A stretch of DNA of 42,958 bases from Desulfovibrionaceae bacterium. Its GTDB lineage: Bacteria > Desulfobacterota > Desulfovibrionia > Desulfovibrionales > Desulfovibrionaceae. The first letter of the stretch is position 1; every line of letters begins with the position of its first letter. Made by a program: the position numbers and the translations under genes. Location: the NCBI GenBank assembly GCA_015709315.1, contig JACCQI010000026.1, forward strand, positions 1 to 42,958, written 5' to 3'. The notes beneath the pieces were generated by a model, which was not told the origin of the DNA, made no database searches, and saw nothing but the letters and a program-made list of their open reading frames with translations. This document shows, piece by piece, positions 10,201-16,760 of this stretch.

Positions 10201-10212
10201 ACGCAGAAATGA
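7204..10212 (+). CDS. res: Type III restriction endonuclease subunit (Res)
   Basis: A 1002-residue helicase-nuclease. Walker A (METGTGKT) ends at residue 103, motif II is DEPQ at 229-232, and motif III SATH at 256-259. The C-terminal helicase part has HSALKEGWDNPNVF followed by QEIGRGLR. The C-terminus carries a PD-(D/E)xK nuclease: P933-D934 ... E952-T-K954. All residues needed for ATP-driven sliding and cleavage are present, so the enzyme should be active together with Mod. It starts 2 bases after the dinD stop. The length is normal for Res (about 900-1000). Composition is GC-rich like the ends of mod, unlike mod's centre. Confidence 0.93.
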   Translation: MKIQFNPDLAYQQEAISSITSIFEGQEVCRTNFTVAPMPKHLDQYHLHSSGVSDLGVGNRLRLLDEDILANIRKTQLNNGLAPSEALDALNFTVEMETGTGKTYVYLRSIFEMNQLYGLTKFIVVVPSVAIKEGVYKSLQMMEDHFRSLYENVPFDYFVYDSQKLGQVRNFATTDAIQIMVINIDAFRKSFTDPTKENKANIIHRPHDRMTGSRPIEFIQETNPIVIIDEPQSVATTPKSKKAIASLNPLCTIGYSATHIDKHHMLYKLDSVDAYEQKLVKRIEVAGIQVQDGHNRAYVKLLGVDNKKSPITARIELDVRQRSGDVKRMAKTVRSGDDLLDLSNGRDVYDGYIINDIYCGQGNEYIDFTSQDEIVPLGQAIGEVDADQYKRLQIQKTIEEHLNKELRLRPMGIKVLSLFFIDRVANYRDYDEDGNPVKGKYAVMFEEEYRKAIRKPKYNTLFEGVDRETAAEGVHNGYFAIDKKKDATGAERFKESKGEGKTIADESAYQLIMRDKEKLLSFDSKLKFIFSHSALKEGWDNPNVFQICTLNETASTMKKRQEIGRGLRIAVNQDGERVHGFDVNTLTVMANESYEDFASQLQKEIEKDEGIKFGVVEKHIFANVLVLGDDGTTSHLGTEASAELFNHFKGLGYIDAKGKVQDTLRIALKNKALDVPADYVGQAPQIANVLKKVAGKLNINDADKRTQVSVKRAVLEGEEFKSLWDRIKYKTTFRVDFDPEKLIQKCAEEIGNGLVVGKARFVYRKSQADITRGGVAMSDPTQSTHVYDARDFELPDLLTYLQNETNLTRRTLVAILKQSGSLPKFKNNPQKYIEQVATIIKQQMREFVVDGIKYRKLGDSHVYAQELFETEELYGYLHKNMLESTKSVYDHVVYDSAVEAEFAKQFESSDDIKVYAKLPGWFKIDTPLGSYNPDWAVLVEIDGQDRLYFVVETKGTPLLGALRTAEQAKIKCGQAHFEAIGNDAEFALANDFERFSEIVTQK

Positions 10213-10245
10213 TCCTATTCAGGTCAACCACAAGGCCGTAGAATA

Positions 10246-10668
10246 ATGACAGAGAGTGAATCCGGCCAATTAGGCCGAAAACACATAAAAAGCTTCGCAA
10301 GCGGCATCGCCCACATGTTTGCCAGCTCAGCCCAGCATTACGCATGGCTGGCGCACAAGCTCGGGATTCCGATGGTGACCATTGACCTTATTGAGCTACG
10401 GATCGAACCCTTTGAATTCAACATCGACAGGAACCGAGTTCTTGCCGAGATGTGCCAGCGAACGCTCTTCCGAAATATCGAAAGGCTAACACCTCCCGGC
10501 TCTGTAGTTTCAGCCGCTCTATCCGCCCAATTCGGCATCGATGATTATTCCGAAAACAGCGGTGCGGCTTCAATCGGTGAATCCATCTTCTCAGTAATTC
10601 TTACGGACGACCAAGGTAAGAAATGGCATGTAGAGCATGTCGAAAAAAGAATATTAATTCAGAATTAA
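10246..10668 (+). CDS. Unknown 140-aa protein at the end of the restriction operon
   Basis: I do not recognise this protein. It is 140 residues and soluble, with no signal peptide or clear membrane segment. The N-terminal half is helical in appearance (FASGIAHMFASSAQHYAWLA), and a mixed C-terminal half ends in HVEHVEKRILIQN. It starts 33 bases after the res stop on the same strand, with AAGG about ten bases before ATG, so it is probably the last operon member. A 15-bp perfect palindrome (10654-10668) ends with its stop codon. It could be an accessory subunit or a neighbour carried along by chance. Confidence 0.65.
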   Translation: MTESESGQLGRKHIKSFASGIAHMFASSAQHYAWLAHKLGIPMVTIDLIELRIEPFEFNIDRNRVLAEMCQRTLFRNIERLTPPGSVVSAALSAQFGIDDYSENSGAASIGESIFSVILTDDQGKKWHVEHVEKRILIQN

Positions 10669-10674
10669 CATGTG

Positions 10675-10701
10675 AAAAAACCTATTCTGAAGGGCTTTTT
10701 T
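10675..10701. terminator. Probable bidirectional terminator between convergent genes
   Basis: An A-tract (10675-10680), CC, a short loop, GGGC and a run of eight T residues form an imperfect A-tract/stem/T-tract structure. It lies between the stop of the restriction operon and the stop of the convergent antitoxin-like gene, so it could serve both strands. The stem is short and has a bulge, so the call is moderate. Confidence 0.4.
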
Positions 10702-10710
10702 TTATTCGAT

Positions 10711-11118
10711 TTACCCTGCAGATGCGGCTTTTGAGTAGGTCATGAAGGTTCTCAAGACCTCATTGATTCGAGTCTGATATCCTTCCCCACCATTTTTAAA
10801 CCAGCTGAGCACGTCTTCATCTAGTCGAATGCTTGTCGGTTTTTTTGAATGCTCTAAAGGATGAAGGTCTTCATTCAAGGCCTCAGCCAGCCTGTCCACT
10901 GGATACTCCGTATAACCCCGCAAGATTGTGTTGATGGCAGGCTGGTACTTTCCGCCTGTCATCAGCTTCAGGTGTTCAAGGATATCGGCATCCAAGCGGA
11001 TAGAGACAGCTACTTTCTTGGGTTTCTTGATCTTCAATGCTACAAGGGCCTGTTGCACGAATTTGGCAGCCTGAGCCTCAGGATCAGATTCTTTGATGAG
11101 AAGTTTCTCGGTCGTCAT
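10711..11118 (-). CDS. Orphan antitoxin-like protein with two BrnA-type domains
   Basis: A 135-residue protein with the same module twice. SIRLDADIL (39-47) followed by GKYQPAINTILR (56-67) repeats as SIRLDEDVL (96-104) followed by GYQTRINEVLR (113-123). The second copy matches the DNA-binding part of BrnA antitoxins, a ribbon-helix-helix relative that normally pairs with the BrnT ribonuclease and represses its own operon. No BrnT-like gene is visible on either side. A protein with two fused DNA-binding halves could bind DNA as a pseudo-dimer. Upstream there are palindromic operator-like sites. It may be a remnant of a toxin-antitoxin pair or a stand-alone repressor of the island. Confidence 0.65.
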   Translation of the reverse strand: MTTEKLLIKESDPEAQAAKFVQQALVALKIKKPKKVAVSIRLDADILEHLKLMTGGKYQPAINTILRGYTEYPVDRLAEALNEDLHPLEHSKKPTSIRLDEDVLSWFKNGGEGYQTRINEVLRTFMTYSKAASAG

Positions 11119-11125
11119 GCCTCAT

Positions 11126-11211
11126 TTGTATATACAATTTACAACACATTCAAGGAGAACGTTTTGGCTTGGTATGATATTTTGTGTATACAAGATATAA
11201 TTTGGTATGAT
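11126..11211 (-). promoter_or_regulatory. Operator-like palindromes and direct repeats before the BrnA-like gene
   Basis: The perfect 12-bp palindrome TTGTATATACAA lies at 11126-11137, eight bases from the start codon of the minus-strand gene. A near copy, TTGTGTATACAA, is at 11182-11193. The decamer TTGGTATGAT occurs at 11169-11178 and again at 11202-11211. Autorepressing antitoxins usually bind such sites. The pairing with this gene is inferred from position. Confidence 0.5.
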
Positions 11212-11513
11212 TTTAATAAGTTACGATTACCATATCACCTGTCAACTCGAAAATTAGCCACGTTTTCTGTCCCAATCTCCTTGCCCTTAATGTGGTGCAT
11301 GCTTCTCGCTATTATGTATTATCTAAATAGAACAATTAAATAACAATTATAAATAGCATTAACAACACAAACAACATCAAGACATTCACATTCCATTCTA
11401 AGCAGACAAGCAAAGTATTCAAACTTACCCTTTAAATGACTATCCAACTCAACAAACGTGAAGCCATTTCAGCCATCCAGTAAGTAAAACATCTTATTCT
11501 ATCAAACACCACA

Positions 11514-11633
11514 TGCATAGTTTTCTCCTTGTGACCAACTCAATTTGAGCATAAGTATCAAGAATCAAAATAAAAATTAATCTTAGCAGTTATAATATAG
11601 TACTAATTTTTAACTGTAAGAGAAAACTATGCA
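11514..11633. repeat. Nested inverted repeats around the Rep start (candidate origin or control region)
   Basis: The non-coding stretch 11119-11628 is AT-rich and holds no credible gene. Its right end contains a perfect 14-bp inverted repeat, TGCATAGTTTTCTC (11514-11527) and GAGAAAACTATGCA (11620-11633). The right arm covers the ATG of the HUH Rep gene. Nested inside are CAGTTA (11587-11592) and TAACTG (11611-11616), and a TATAAT at 11591-11596 that could be the -10 of the rep promoter. Such a layout fits Rep autoregulation or a nicking origin; which one cannot be told from sequence. Confidence 0.5.
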
Positions 11634-12276
11634 CTACAATTCAACAACAAATGAATCAACATTCAACAATCTAAAAATCAACAATGGTATTAATGGAGAG
11701 TACTTTTGCTATGAGATTATTCTAAATAAGATCTATGAGCGAATGATGCTAATGACCAACAGGCATTGTCGAGTCCTGTTCGTCAGATTCGACTTGAGGT
11801 TCCCAGCTACCTACCAGACCAATAGAGGCAATGATGAGATCTCCCACCTGTTCAAGATCATGAAAGAAAATTCCTACAACAAAGGCATAGACTTTCATTT
11901 CATCTGGGTGCGAGAGCAAAGCCGTGAAAAGCATCAACACTACCATTGTGTTGTTTTTTTGAACGGTAGTTTGGTCAGGGATTATAGGAGATTCCTTGGA
12001 GAGGTTGAACGCGTATGGGGTCATGTGCTGGCAAACGACGCAACTGGATTGGTAGACTGGTGTAACCGAAGCAAAGATGGTCTATCCGTTGCGAACGGAA
12101 TCATGATCGAACGCCCAAGGCAAGCAGCTGTCGGCGTCTCCTTCCATGAGCAAAATGAATTGTACAATTCCACATTGGGCCGATGTTTTGAATGGGCTAG
12201 TTACTTAGCGAAGACCAACCAAAAGAACAATACGCCCTATGGAATTCGTCGGTTCAATGCATCTCAGATCCGGTAG
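11629..12276 (+). CDS. HUH-type replication initiator, YagK/YfjJ or inovirus Gp2 family
   Basis: A 215-residue protein. The metal-binding HUH motif H104-Y-H106 sits in KHQHYHCVVFLNG, and the Y192-L-A-K motif near the C-terminus (SYLAKTNQKN) supplies the candidate nicking tyrosine. This is the layout of the YagK/YfjJ C-terminal domain, also annotated as inovirus Gp2, which starts rolling-circle-type replication. In E. coli CP4-57 the related yfjJ sits near yfjI and alpA, as it does here. The gene is AT-rich compared with the core. It has its own upstream inverted repeats and a terminator at 12355-12394, so it is probably a single-gene unit. Confidence 0.75.
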   Translation: MHYNSTTNESTFNNLKINNGINGEYFCYEIILNKIYERMMLMTNRHCRVLFVRFDLRFPATYQTNRGNDEISHLFKIMKENSYNKGIDFHFIWVREQSREKHQHYHCVVFLNGSLVRDYRRFLGEVERVWGHVLANDATGLVDWCNRSKDGLSVANGIMIERPRQAAVGVSFHEQNELYNSTLGRCFEWASYLAKTNQKNNTPYGIRRFNASQIR

Positions 12277-12354
12277 GTCACTCAGTAAAATCTAATTATT
12301 ATTGAGATTTGATGACTATATTATAAGAAGCTTCAGATACGTTTCAAAGAGATT

Positions 12355-12394
12355 GGCCATGAGTGAAATTTAGCTCATGGCCTTTCTCTTTCTC
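12355..12394 (+). terminator. Rho-independent terminator after the Rep gene
   Basis: A perfect 9-bp stem, GGCCATGAG (12355-12363) and CTCATGGCC (12374-12382), with a 10-base loop, is followed by TTTCTCTTTCTC. It lies 79 bases after the Rep stop codon. Confidence 0.7.
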
Positions 12395-12416
12395 ACTCGA
12401 AATTACGGAGAAGCAT

Positions 12417-12809
12417 ATGCGCTACCTCAATATCCGAAAAGGCCAATTCACCTTCGCCAACAAAACCATCGGGCCGGTCATCGAATCTCGCATTATCCTT
12501 GCCGGTAAGCGATTTCTACAATGGACCCCCAATGGACTGGTAGGGGAACGGATCTGTTATGACGAAGGGCATCTCCCCAATGGGTGGACTCTCGCATACG
12601 ATCTCGACCTTGAACTGGACAAAGTACGCTACCGGTTGACCATCCACGATGGGGCCATCCAGCATGGTCTGAAACCGTACATCGCCCACTTGCAGTTTAG
12701 ACACGCTCGGTTGGAAGACGTTGTGACCAGGATTACAGTCGAAGACAGCCCTCGTGGCTATCCCGCCCTGAAGTTCGAGCTAATGTCCGGAGTGTCGTCC
12801 TTCAGCTAA
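12417..12809 (+). CDS. Unknown protein, about 130 aa
   Basis: I do not recognise this protein. The start ATG 12417 is chosen because ACGGAGAAGCAT gives a ribosome site directly before it; an upstream in-frame ATG at 12363 lies in the terminator of the previous gene. The product begins MRYLNIRKGQF and is soluble, acidic to neutral and probably beta-rich (YRLTIHDGAI, ALKFELMSG). No signal peptide or membrane helix is seen. It sits between the Rep gene and two small genes and is presumably part of the same replicon remnant. A weak 8-bp inverted repeat (12823-12830 with 12863-12870) follows it. Confidence 0.55.
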   Translation: MRYLNIRKGQFTFANKTIGPVIESRIILAGKRFLQWTPNGLVGERICYDEGHLPNGWTLAYDLDLELDKVRYRLTIHDGAIQHGLKPYIAHLQFRHARLEDVVTRITVEDSPRGYPALKFELMSGVSSFS

Positions 12810-12916
12810 CACCAACCTAGGGCATGGCGATGGCTACTTTCTAGGAGGAACCTCACAGGCTGTCGCCATGTCCTTGCTCTTGCACATTATTCCTCCATCG
12901 GACTAATATATTCGAC

Positions 12917-13153
12917 ATGAAGAACAGAAAAGGACTAGCTACAAAGCTCCAAGAAGATAAGCCATGGGCTAAGCTTCGCATATCCCGACAGCAGTACCTA
13001 GCTAGCAAGCCCTGGAAGAGCGCGCGGATTTCCCGTCAAGAATTCGAAAAAACCCTCCAGCTTGCCCCGGACGAGATTATCGATGAACTATGGGATGAAG
13101 CACACGCGGATATGCTGCTCAAGTCCATGGGCCTCGATTCAGATCAGGCATAA
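12917..13153 (+). CDS. Small unknown protein with an internal duplication
   Basis: A 78-residue, highly charged protein of unknown function. A segment of about 16 residues is repeated in tandem: KPWAKLRISRQQYLAS then KPWKSARISRQEFEKT. The acidic C-terminus (IIDELWDEAHADML) contrasts with the basic repeats. The ribosome site before ATG 12917 is weak. The duplication and the orderly frame argue for a real gene. The next small gene starts 7 bases after its stop, so the two may be co-transcribed. Confidence 0.5.
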   Translation: MKNRKGLATKLQEDKPWAKLRISRQQYLASKPWKSARISRQEFEKTLQLAPDEIIDELWDEAHADMLLKSMGLDSDQA

Positions 13154-13160
13154 ACCAACG

Positions 13161-13316
13161 ATGTCCATGCTCATCTACCTCCTGATCGCTCTGGGCATCC
13201 TTGCCTTGATGCTCATGGGCTTCCTCTTCTTTAAACCTCGCAAGCGCAACATTCAAATCCAGATCACCATCGACTTCGACGCCAAAAAAGGTGACGAGAG
13301 CCATCGCCAATTCTAG
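13161..13316 (+). CDS. Small single-span membrane protein
   Basis: A 51-residue protein starting at ATG 13161. Residues 4-25 (LIYLLIALGILALMLMGFLF) form one hydrophobic helix, followed by the basic stop-transfer segment KPRKRN and a short hydrophilic tail ending ESHRQF. It probably anchors in the inner membrane with the tail in the cytoplasm. It starts 7 bases after the preceding small gene. Function unknown. Confidence 0.5.
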   Translation: MSMLIYLLIALGILALMLMGFLFFKPRKRNIQIQITIDFDAKKGDESHRQF

Positions 13317-13386
13317 TCCCCTTGGAGCGGGGTGAAATGAACGCTGTGACCCAGGAATTTACCCTCGTAAGGGAGTAGGCCTCGGG

Positions 13387-14050
13387 TCAGGGATTGCAGT
13401 TACCACAAGGGCGATAGCCAGCTTTGATGGCCTCATCCCGAGTCTAAAATACCTTCGTGCAGTTTTTGCAATCATAATACCGGCATCCCGGCTTATGAAA
13501 GACACATGGGAGCTCGTGTTGCCGTGGCAGGTCTCCGGGCCCATAGTCTGAGAACTTGCCTCTTTTTGGCCTGCATTTTTGCCTCGGCGGCATGACCATG
13601 GGGGAGTGGGGTCCGGATGGCTCCAGAGGCCGATGCGGGCCTTTTGGGCGGCATCTTGAATCTTCTGCCAGCCGGGGCAGAAGGCTTCTCGGCGATAGGT
13701 CGTGTAGACCCAGGCGTATCCGACCTTGAGGATGGCCTCGTTGACGTTAACTCCGCCCATGGTCAGCAACCCCGCCGTCCTGCCATAGCGGTCCTGTCAA
13801 CAGGTTCCACATCGACCTTTTTCCCAAACACCATGTCCGCCGTAAAGTGCTTGGCCTTGCTCCCGGAGGCCTGTGACTTTTTCGGGCAGTCGATTCCGTA
13901 CAGCCGAACTTTGACCTGGGCCTTGTCTTTGGTCAGGACCACGACGGTATCCCCATCAGTCACCCCTATAACTTTGCTCGTGAAGGCATAGACGACGCGG
14001 GCAAAGAGGAGGATCAAAAGTAGGACGGGGAGAATGCGTTTCTGCCTCAT
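13387..14050 (-). pseudogene. Decayed secreted thermonuclease (SNase-like) gene
   Basis: The intact parts read as a signal peptide (MRQKRILPVLLLILLF, start ATG 14050), an SNase core (VTDGDTVVVL, VRLYGIDCP) and a C-terminal metal-binding tail (HKPGCRYYDCKNC ... GYRPCGNCNP). At least three lesions break it. One G is missing near 13797: DRDRYGRT would be expected but the frame shifts after VDR. Two extra bases lie near 13502-13506 in what should read HVFHKPGC. An in-frame TAG follows CTKVF, at about 13444-13446. In addition the residue expected to be the catalytic Glu in GIDCPEKSQ is Lys. Together these argue for true decay, not a single sequencing error. The two residual open frames span 13359-13769 and 13763-14116. 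Confidence 0.8.
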
Positions 14051-14163
14051 GCGAGTGCCCTCGGTAGGAGCGTTGAAGTCTGCCGCCTTCTTATCAGGTG
14101 AAATTTCCCGACTCAAGAGTGAGCATGCTCGGTCCGTATTGGATGAGCATACTTAGCGGTCAA

Positions 14164-14205
14164 GCCAGTGTGACAATAGTGATTTGTCACTATTGTCACA
14201 CTGGC
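14164..14205. repeat. Perfect 19-bp inverted repeat with 4-base loop
   Basis: Left arm 14164-14182 begins GCCAGTGTGACAATAGTGA; right arm 14187-14205 is its exact complement; the loop is TTTG. It lies 11 bases beyond the stop of the minus-strand YfjI-like gene and before the nuclease pseudogene. There is no T-run on either strand, so it is not a classical terminator. It could be a protein-binding or replication site, or the end of a lost element. Confidence 0.7.
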
Positions 14206-14216
14206 ATGCGATTAAT

Positions 14217-16016
14217 TTAACCCGTCATAGGCATCTCCCACAGGCGAGAATTGACAAGACAGATGTCCGATTTCCCCTTTCGCAACAGGGCCACGTAACC
14301 CTGCTCTGTGAGAAAGCGGAACACCCTTTTGGCGTCCTCGGCTTTGACGTGCTCCGGATGATAGATCTCGCGCAGAGTGACCTCAGGCGACTGCCCCTCC
14401 TTGATCCGCTTAAGGAATTTTTTGGCAAGGTAAAGTACGTCATTGCCCTCGATGTCGAGAGCCACGCAGGCGTGTGCCTCGTAGAACTGGGCGAGTTCAA
14501 TTCCGCCGTCAATGGTCTGCTGATCGATCTCGGTCTCCAAAGGGAGGTTCTCTTCCAGGCAACGAAGCAAGTGAAGAAACCCCGCGAGGCGCAGGGCTGT
14601 CCCAGCCAGCTTGCGATACCAGTAGCGCAATACGGCAGGCAGATGTTTATCCTTGGCCTGTTTCTGGGTGTAGCTCCAAAACGCATCCCAGTTGCGCAAC
14701 GCACCGTCCTGAATCTGGAACTCATGGTGACCGTCAATTGCACGAGCAACCGAATGGATTTCGTTAATCGTGCGCTCCAGCCACGCGCTATCCTCAAAAT
14801 TCATTTCAGTAGTAACGCCGCCTCCTGGAGCAACATGAGGCATGTCCGGAGGTGTCATAAGCATGAAGCGGGGTACAAGGCCGTCCTCCTGCAAGGCCTC
14901 TTCTCCCAACAATTTGAGTGATGTCTTTTCCTGAGTCGCAATCAAAATCGTCAGGGAGGGGTTATCAATACGCACAGGTTCTTTTGACTTGGTGCTTATG
15001 AAGGTTTCCCCCCTCCAGGCGTTCAAAATGAAGTCGTCCTTATTGGCGGGCAGGTTTTTGAACGATCCCAATTCAGTGCCGATAATTGCAAACTTGCCAC
15101 CCTGCTTGGCAGCCTCCTTTTCTAGCCCTTCCGGGGTGAACTTCGATGTCATCAACTGTGGCAATGCGCTCTTGGGAGGTATCGCCATTTCGATTCGGGC
15201 AATTTCCTCGACAGCCTGTGCGTAATCTCCAGTCTCTGCGGCCTCCTTTTCGAGCTTCCTTATGTGTCTGGTCAGAATCCTCCTCTCGATATTTCGCTTA
15301 CCTTCTTCTTCAAAGTACTCATCCTGGAGCCGCTTTTCGAGAGCCTTGATCACTTCCAGAACCGTATCCTGCATGGGACTCTTGCCCTTGCCGGAATCCA
15401 TCCGAAGGAGTTGGTAAATGGTCATCAATTCTTTGTGCTCTTTATGCCGCACAACCTTGATTTTTCCACTGGCGCTGACACTCAGCCCTCCAAGCAACAT
15501 TCCTCCACCGATGCATTGATGGACTCCAAAGGCATTTGCAAAGCCAGCAATCCACTTCCACGCCCCACCACGAAACACATGAATGGGGAACGGGACATCC
15601 ACAGTCCTTTGTTCCGGCAACGGGTAGATAGGCGTCACCGCTAGCCTGCAGAATGCTTCTTCCTTCAAAGACTTAAACGCATCCTCCTTCCTGAACTGTT
15701 CCTGATCCTTTATCGCACTCCTCAGGCTTTTTTCATTCTTTGTATTTTCAATGAACTGAGTCGCTTGTTGGTCATAACTTGCGAGTATTCCTGTTTTGCC
15801 TCCTAAACATTGAGGTTGCTGCATCGGTACAGTGCCGTTTGAGCCTCCCCAGGCCTCCTGTCCTGGGGAGGATGTTTTGCTACTCGGTCGAATGACGACA
15901 TTTTTCTCTATGCAGGTGCGAGAGCTCTGATTGTTCTCTTCACCGACCTGACCAATTTCCTTTGTGACACTTTTTGTTCCGGGTTCAGCCGACATGGCCT
16001 CATCCCACAAATCCAA
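14217..16016 (-). CDS. YfjI-like DUF3987 protein (primase/helicase-associated)
   Basis: A protein of about 600 residues that matches the DUF3987/YfjI family by FPIHVFRGGAWKWIAGFANAF, LNAWRGETFISTKSKEP, LTILIATQEKTSLKLLGEE and RFMLMTPPD. The family is common on phage-like islands and is thought to take part in element replication; its exact activity is not established. Start choice: TTG 16016 has GGAGG seven bases upstream and follows the stop of the previous gene by 11 bases. The open frame extends to an ATG at 16079, but that would overlap the upstream gene by 52 bases; ATG 15995 is another option. It is co-oriented with the 70-aa and AlpA-like genes, as in CP4-57-type prophages. Confidence 0.75.
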   Translation of the reverse strand: MDLWDEAMSAEPGTKSVTKEIGQVGEENNQSSRTCIEKNVVIRPSSKTSSPGQEAWGGSNGTVPMQQPQCLGGKTGILASYDQQATQFIENTKNEKSLRSAIKDQEQFRKEDAFKSLKEEAFCRLAVTPIYPLPEQRTVDVPFPIHVFRGGAWKWIAGFANAFGVHQCIGGGMLLGGLSVSASGKIKVVRHKEHKELMTIYQLLRMDSGKGKSPMQDTVLEVIKALEKRLQDEYFEEEGKRNIERRILTRHIRKLEKEAAETGDYAQAVEEIARIEMAIPPKSALPQLMTSKFTPEGLEKEAAKQGGKFAIIGTELGSFKNLPANKDDFILNAWRGETFISTKSKEPVRIDNPSLTILIATQEKTSLKLLGEEALQEDGLVPRFMLMTPPDMPHVAPGGGVTTEMNFEDSAWLERTINEIHSVARAIDGHHEFQIQDGALRNWDAFWSYTQKQAKDKHLPAVLRYWYRKLAGTALRLAGFLHLLRCLEENLPLETEIDQQTIDGGIELAQFYEAHACVALDIEGNDVLYLAKKFLKRIKEGQSPEVTLREIYHPEHVKAEDAKRVFRFLTEQGYVALLRKGKSDICLVNSRLWEMPMTG

Positions 16017-16027
16017 AGACACACCTC

Positions 16028-16240
16028 CTACCTCAGGACAAGCCGGGCAGTCGTTTTGTAAACGATGACCGGTGTGCAATCGACTTCGATGGCCTCGACC
16101 TTCTCAGCAGCATTGCTCGGCGCACTCGCCAACATTTCTGCGAGACTTGTCGCAACAACCTTGGGTAGAGCCGTGGAATTGATCCCCACAACACCGTCTT
16201 CTTCAGACTCAACAATTTCCAACTCTCTAACTTTACTCAT
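16028..16240 (-). CDS. Small unknown protein in the YfjI operon
   Basis: A 70-residue acidic protein (MSKVRELEIVESEEDGVVGI...) with no recognised domain. AGGAG lies eight bases before ATG 16240 on the minus strand. Its stop is within the ribosome site of the YfjI-like gene, so the two are translationally close and probably one operon. Function unknown. Confidence 0.55.
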   Translation of the reverse strand: MSKVRELEIVESEEDGVVGINSTALPKVVATSLAEMLASAPSNAAEKVEAIEVDCTPVIVYKTTARLVLR

Positions 16241-16317
16241 TAGTTTCTCCTTTCACCCAATACGAGTGATACAATGCTTAGGCAGATACACCTGCCAAAT
16301 TCGCCAAAATTCGCTTT

Positions 16318-16551
16318 TTACACCTCCTGCCCACGCAACCAGCTGATAAAACTGAACTTTTCGTAGACCACTTTGCCAGACAGTCTTTTCTTGACTTTGC
16401 AGCCTTTGCCCAACGATTCGACATTCGCCAATCGCTTGGGTGTCCACAATCCAGGCACCTGTTCGCAAAAAACTGCGCGGGTGAAATAGCTCGGAAGATT
16501 CTGCTCAAGTTTGGTGTAAAAATCATCAATAACAACTTCTTTTTGTTCCAT
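16318..16551 (-). CDS. AlpA/excisionase-like DNA-binding protein
   Basis: A 77-residue protein (MEQKEVVIDDF...). The pattern YFTRAVFCEQVPGLWTPKRLANVESLGKGCKVKKRLSGKVVY fits the winged helix-turn-helix of AlpA/MerR-like excisionases and island regulators, where xTxxxV ... LAN.DS.GKGP ... GRKVxY is typical (quoted here in parts: YFTRAVFCEQ and LANVESLGKG are the key stretches). ATG 16551 is chosen because GGAG lies nine bases before it; ATG 16566 is also possible. In CP4-57 AlpA controls excision. Its own cognate integrase is not in this part of the window. Confidence 0.6.
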   Translation of the reverse strand: MEQKEVVIDDFYTKLEQNLPSYFTRAVFCEQVPGLWTPKRLANVESLGKGCKVKKRLSGKVVYEKFSFISWLRGQEV

Positions 16552-16695
16552 TTTTTCTTTCTCCATGTCGGAGCAGATGACTTTCTAAGGCATCTGCCTG
16601 TTTCGCTGGTAATATTTGCTCTCCTCCCAGCTTTGGTTCACACCGGATGTTTCCCTTCACTGGGTCTTGTTGTATATTTGAAGGGCACAAAAAAA

Positions 16696-16725
16696 TGGGG
16701 GGTCCATTTTGAAATGAACCCCCCA
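16696..16725 (-). terminator. Rho-independent terminator for the 320-aa gene
   Basis: TGGGGGGT (16696-16703) pairs with ACCCCCCA (16718-16725), and CATTT with AAATG inside, with one mismatch between. On the minus strand the stem is followed by seven T residues. It lies 36 bases beyond the stop of the minus-strand gene at 16761-17723. Confidence 0.75.
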
Positions 16726-16760
16726 AAAAATTGGAAGAGAGAAGCAGTGCTGAAGTCTAG

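Larger units (their letters stand above)
11629..16551. mobile_element. CP4-57-like replicon remnant in the older island
   Basis: A HUH Rep of the YfjJ/Gp2 type, a YfjI-like DUF3987 protein and an AlpA-like regulator lie together with small unknown genes and a decayed thermonuclease. The same trio marks CP4-57-type cryptic prophages of E. coli. No integrase is present, and the right limit is probably the att repeat at 17840. The left limit, and whether the defence operon belongs to the same island, cannot be seen. Confidence 0.5.

Noticed and set aside
508-10212. DISARM or BREX system
   Set aside because: The helicase and PLD-like head recall DISARM, but DUF1998 and the DISARM methylases are absent, and there is no PglZ or BrxC for BREX.
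10861-11343. 160-codon plus frame opposite the BrnA-like gene
   Set aside because: Most of it is antisense to a gene with clear domain repeats, and the rest covers the operator region.
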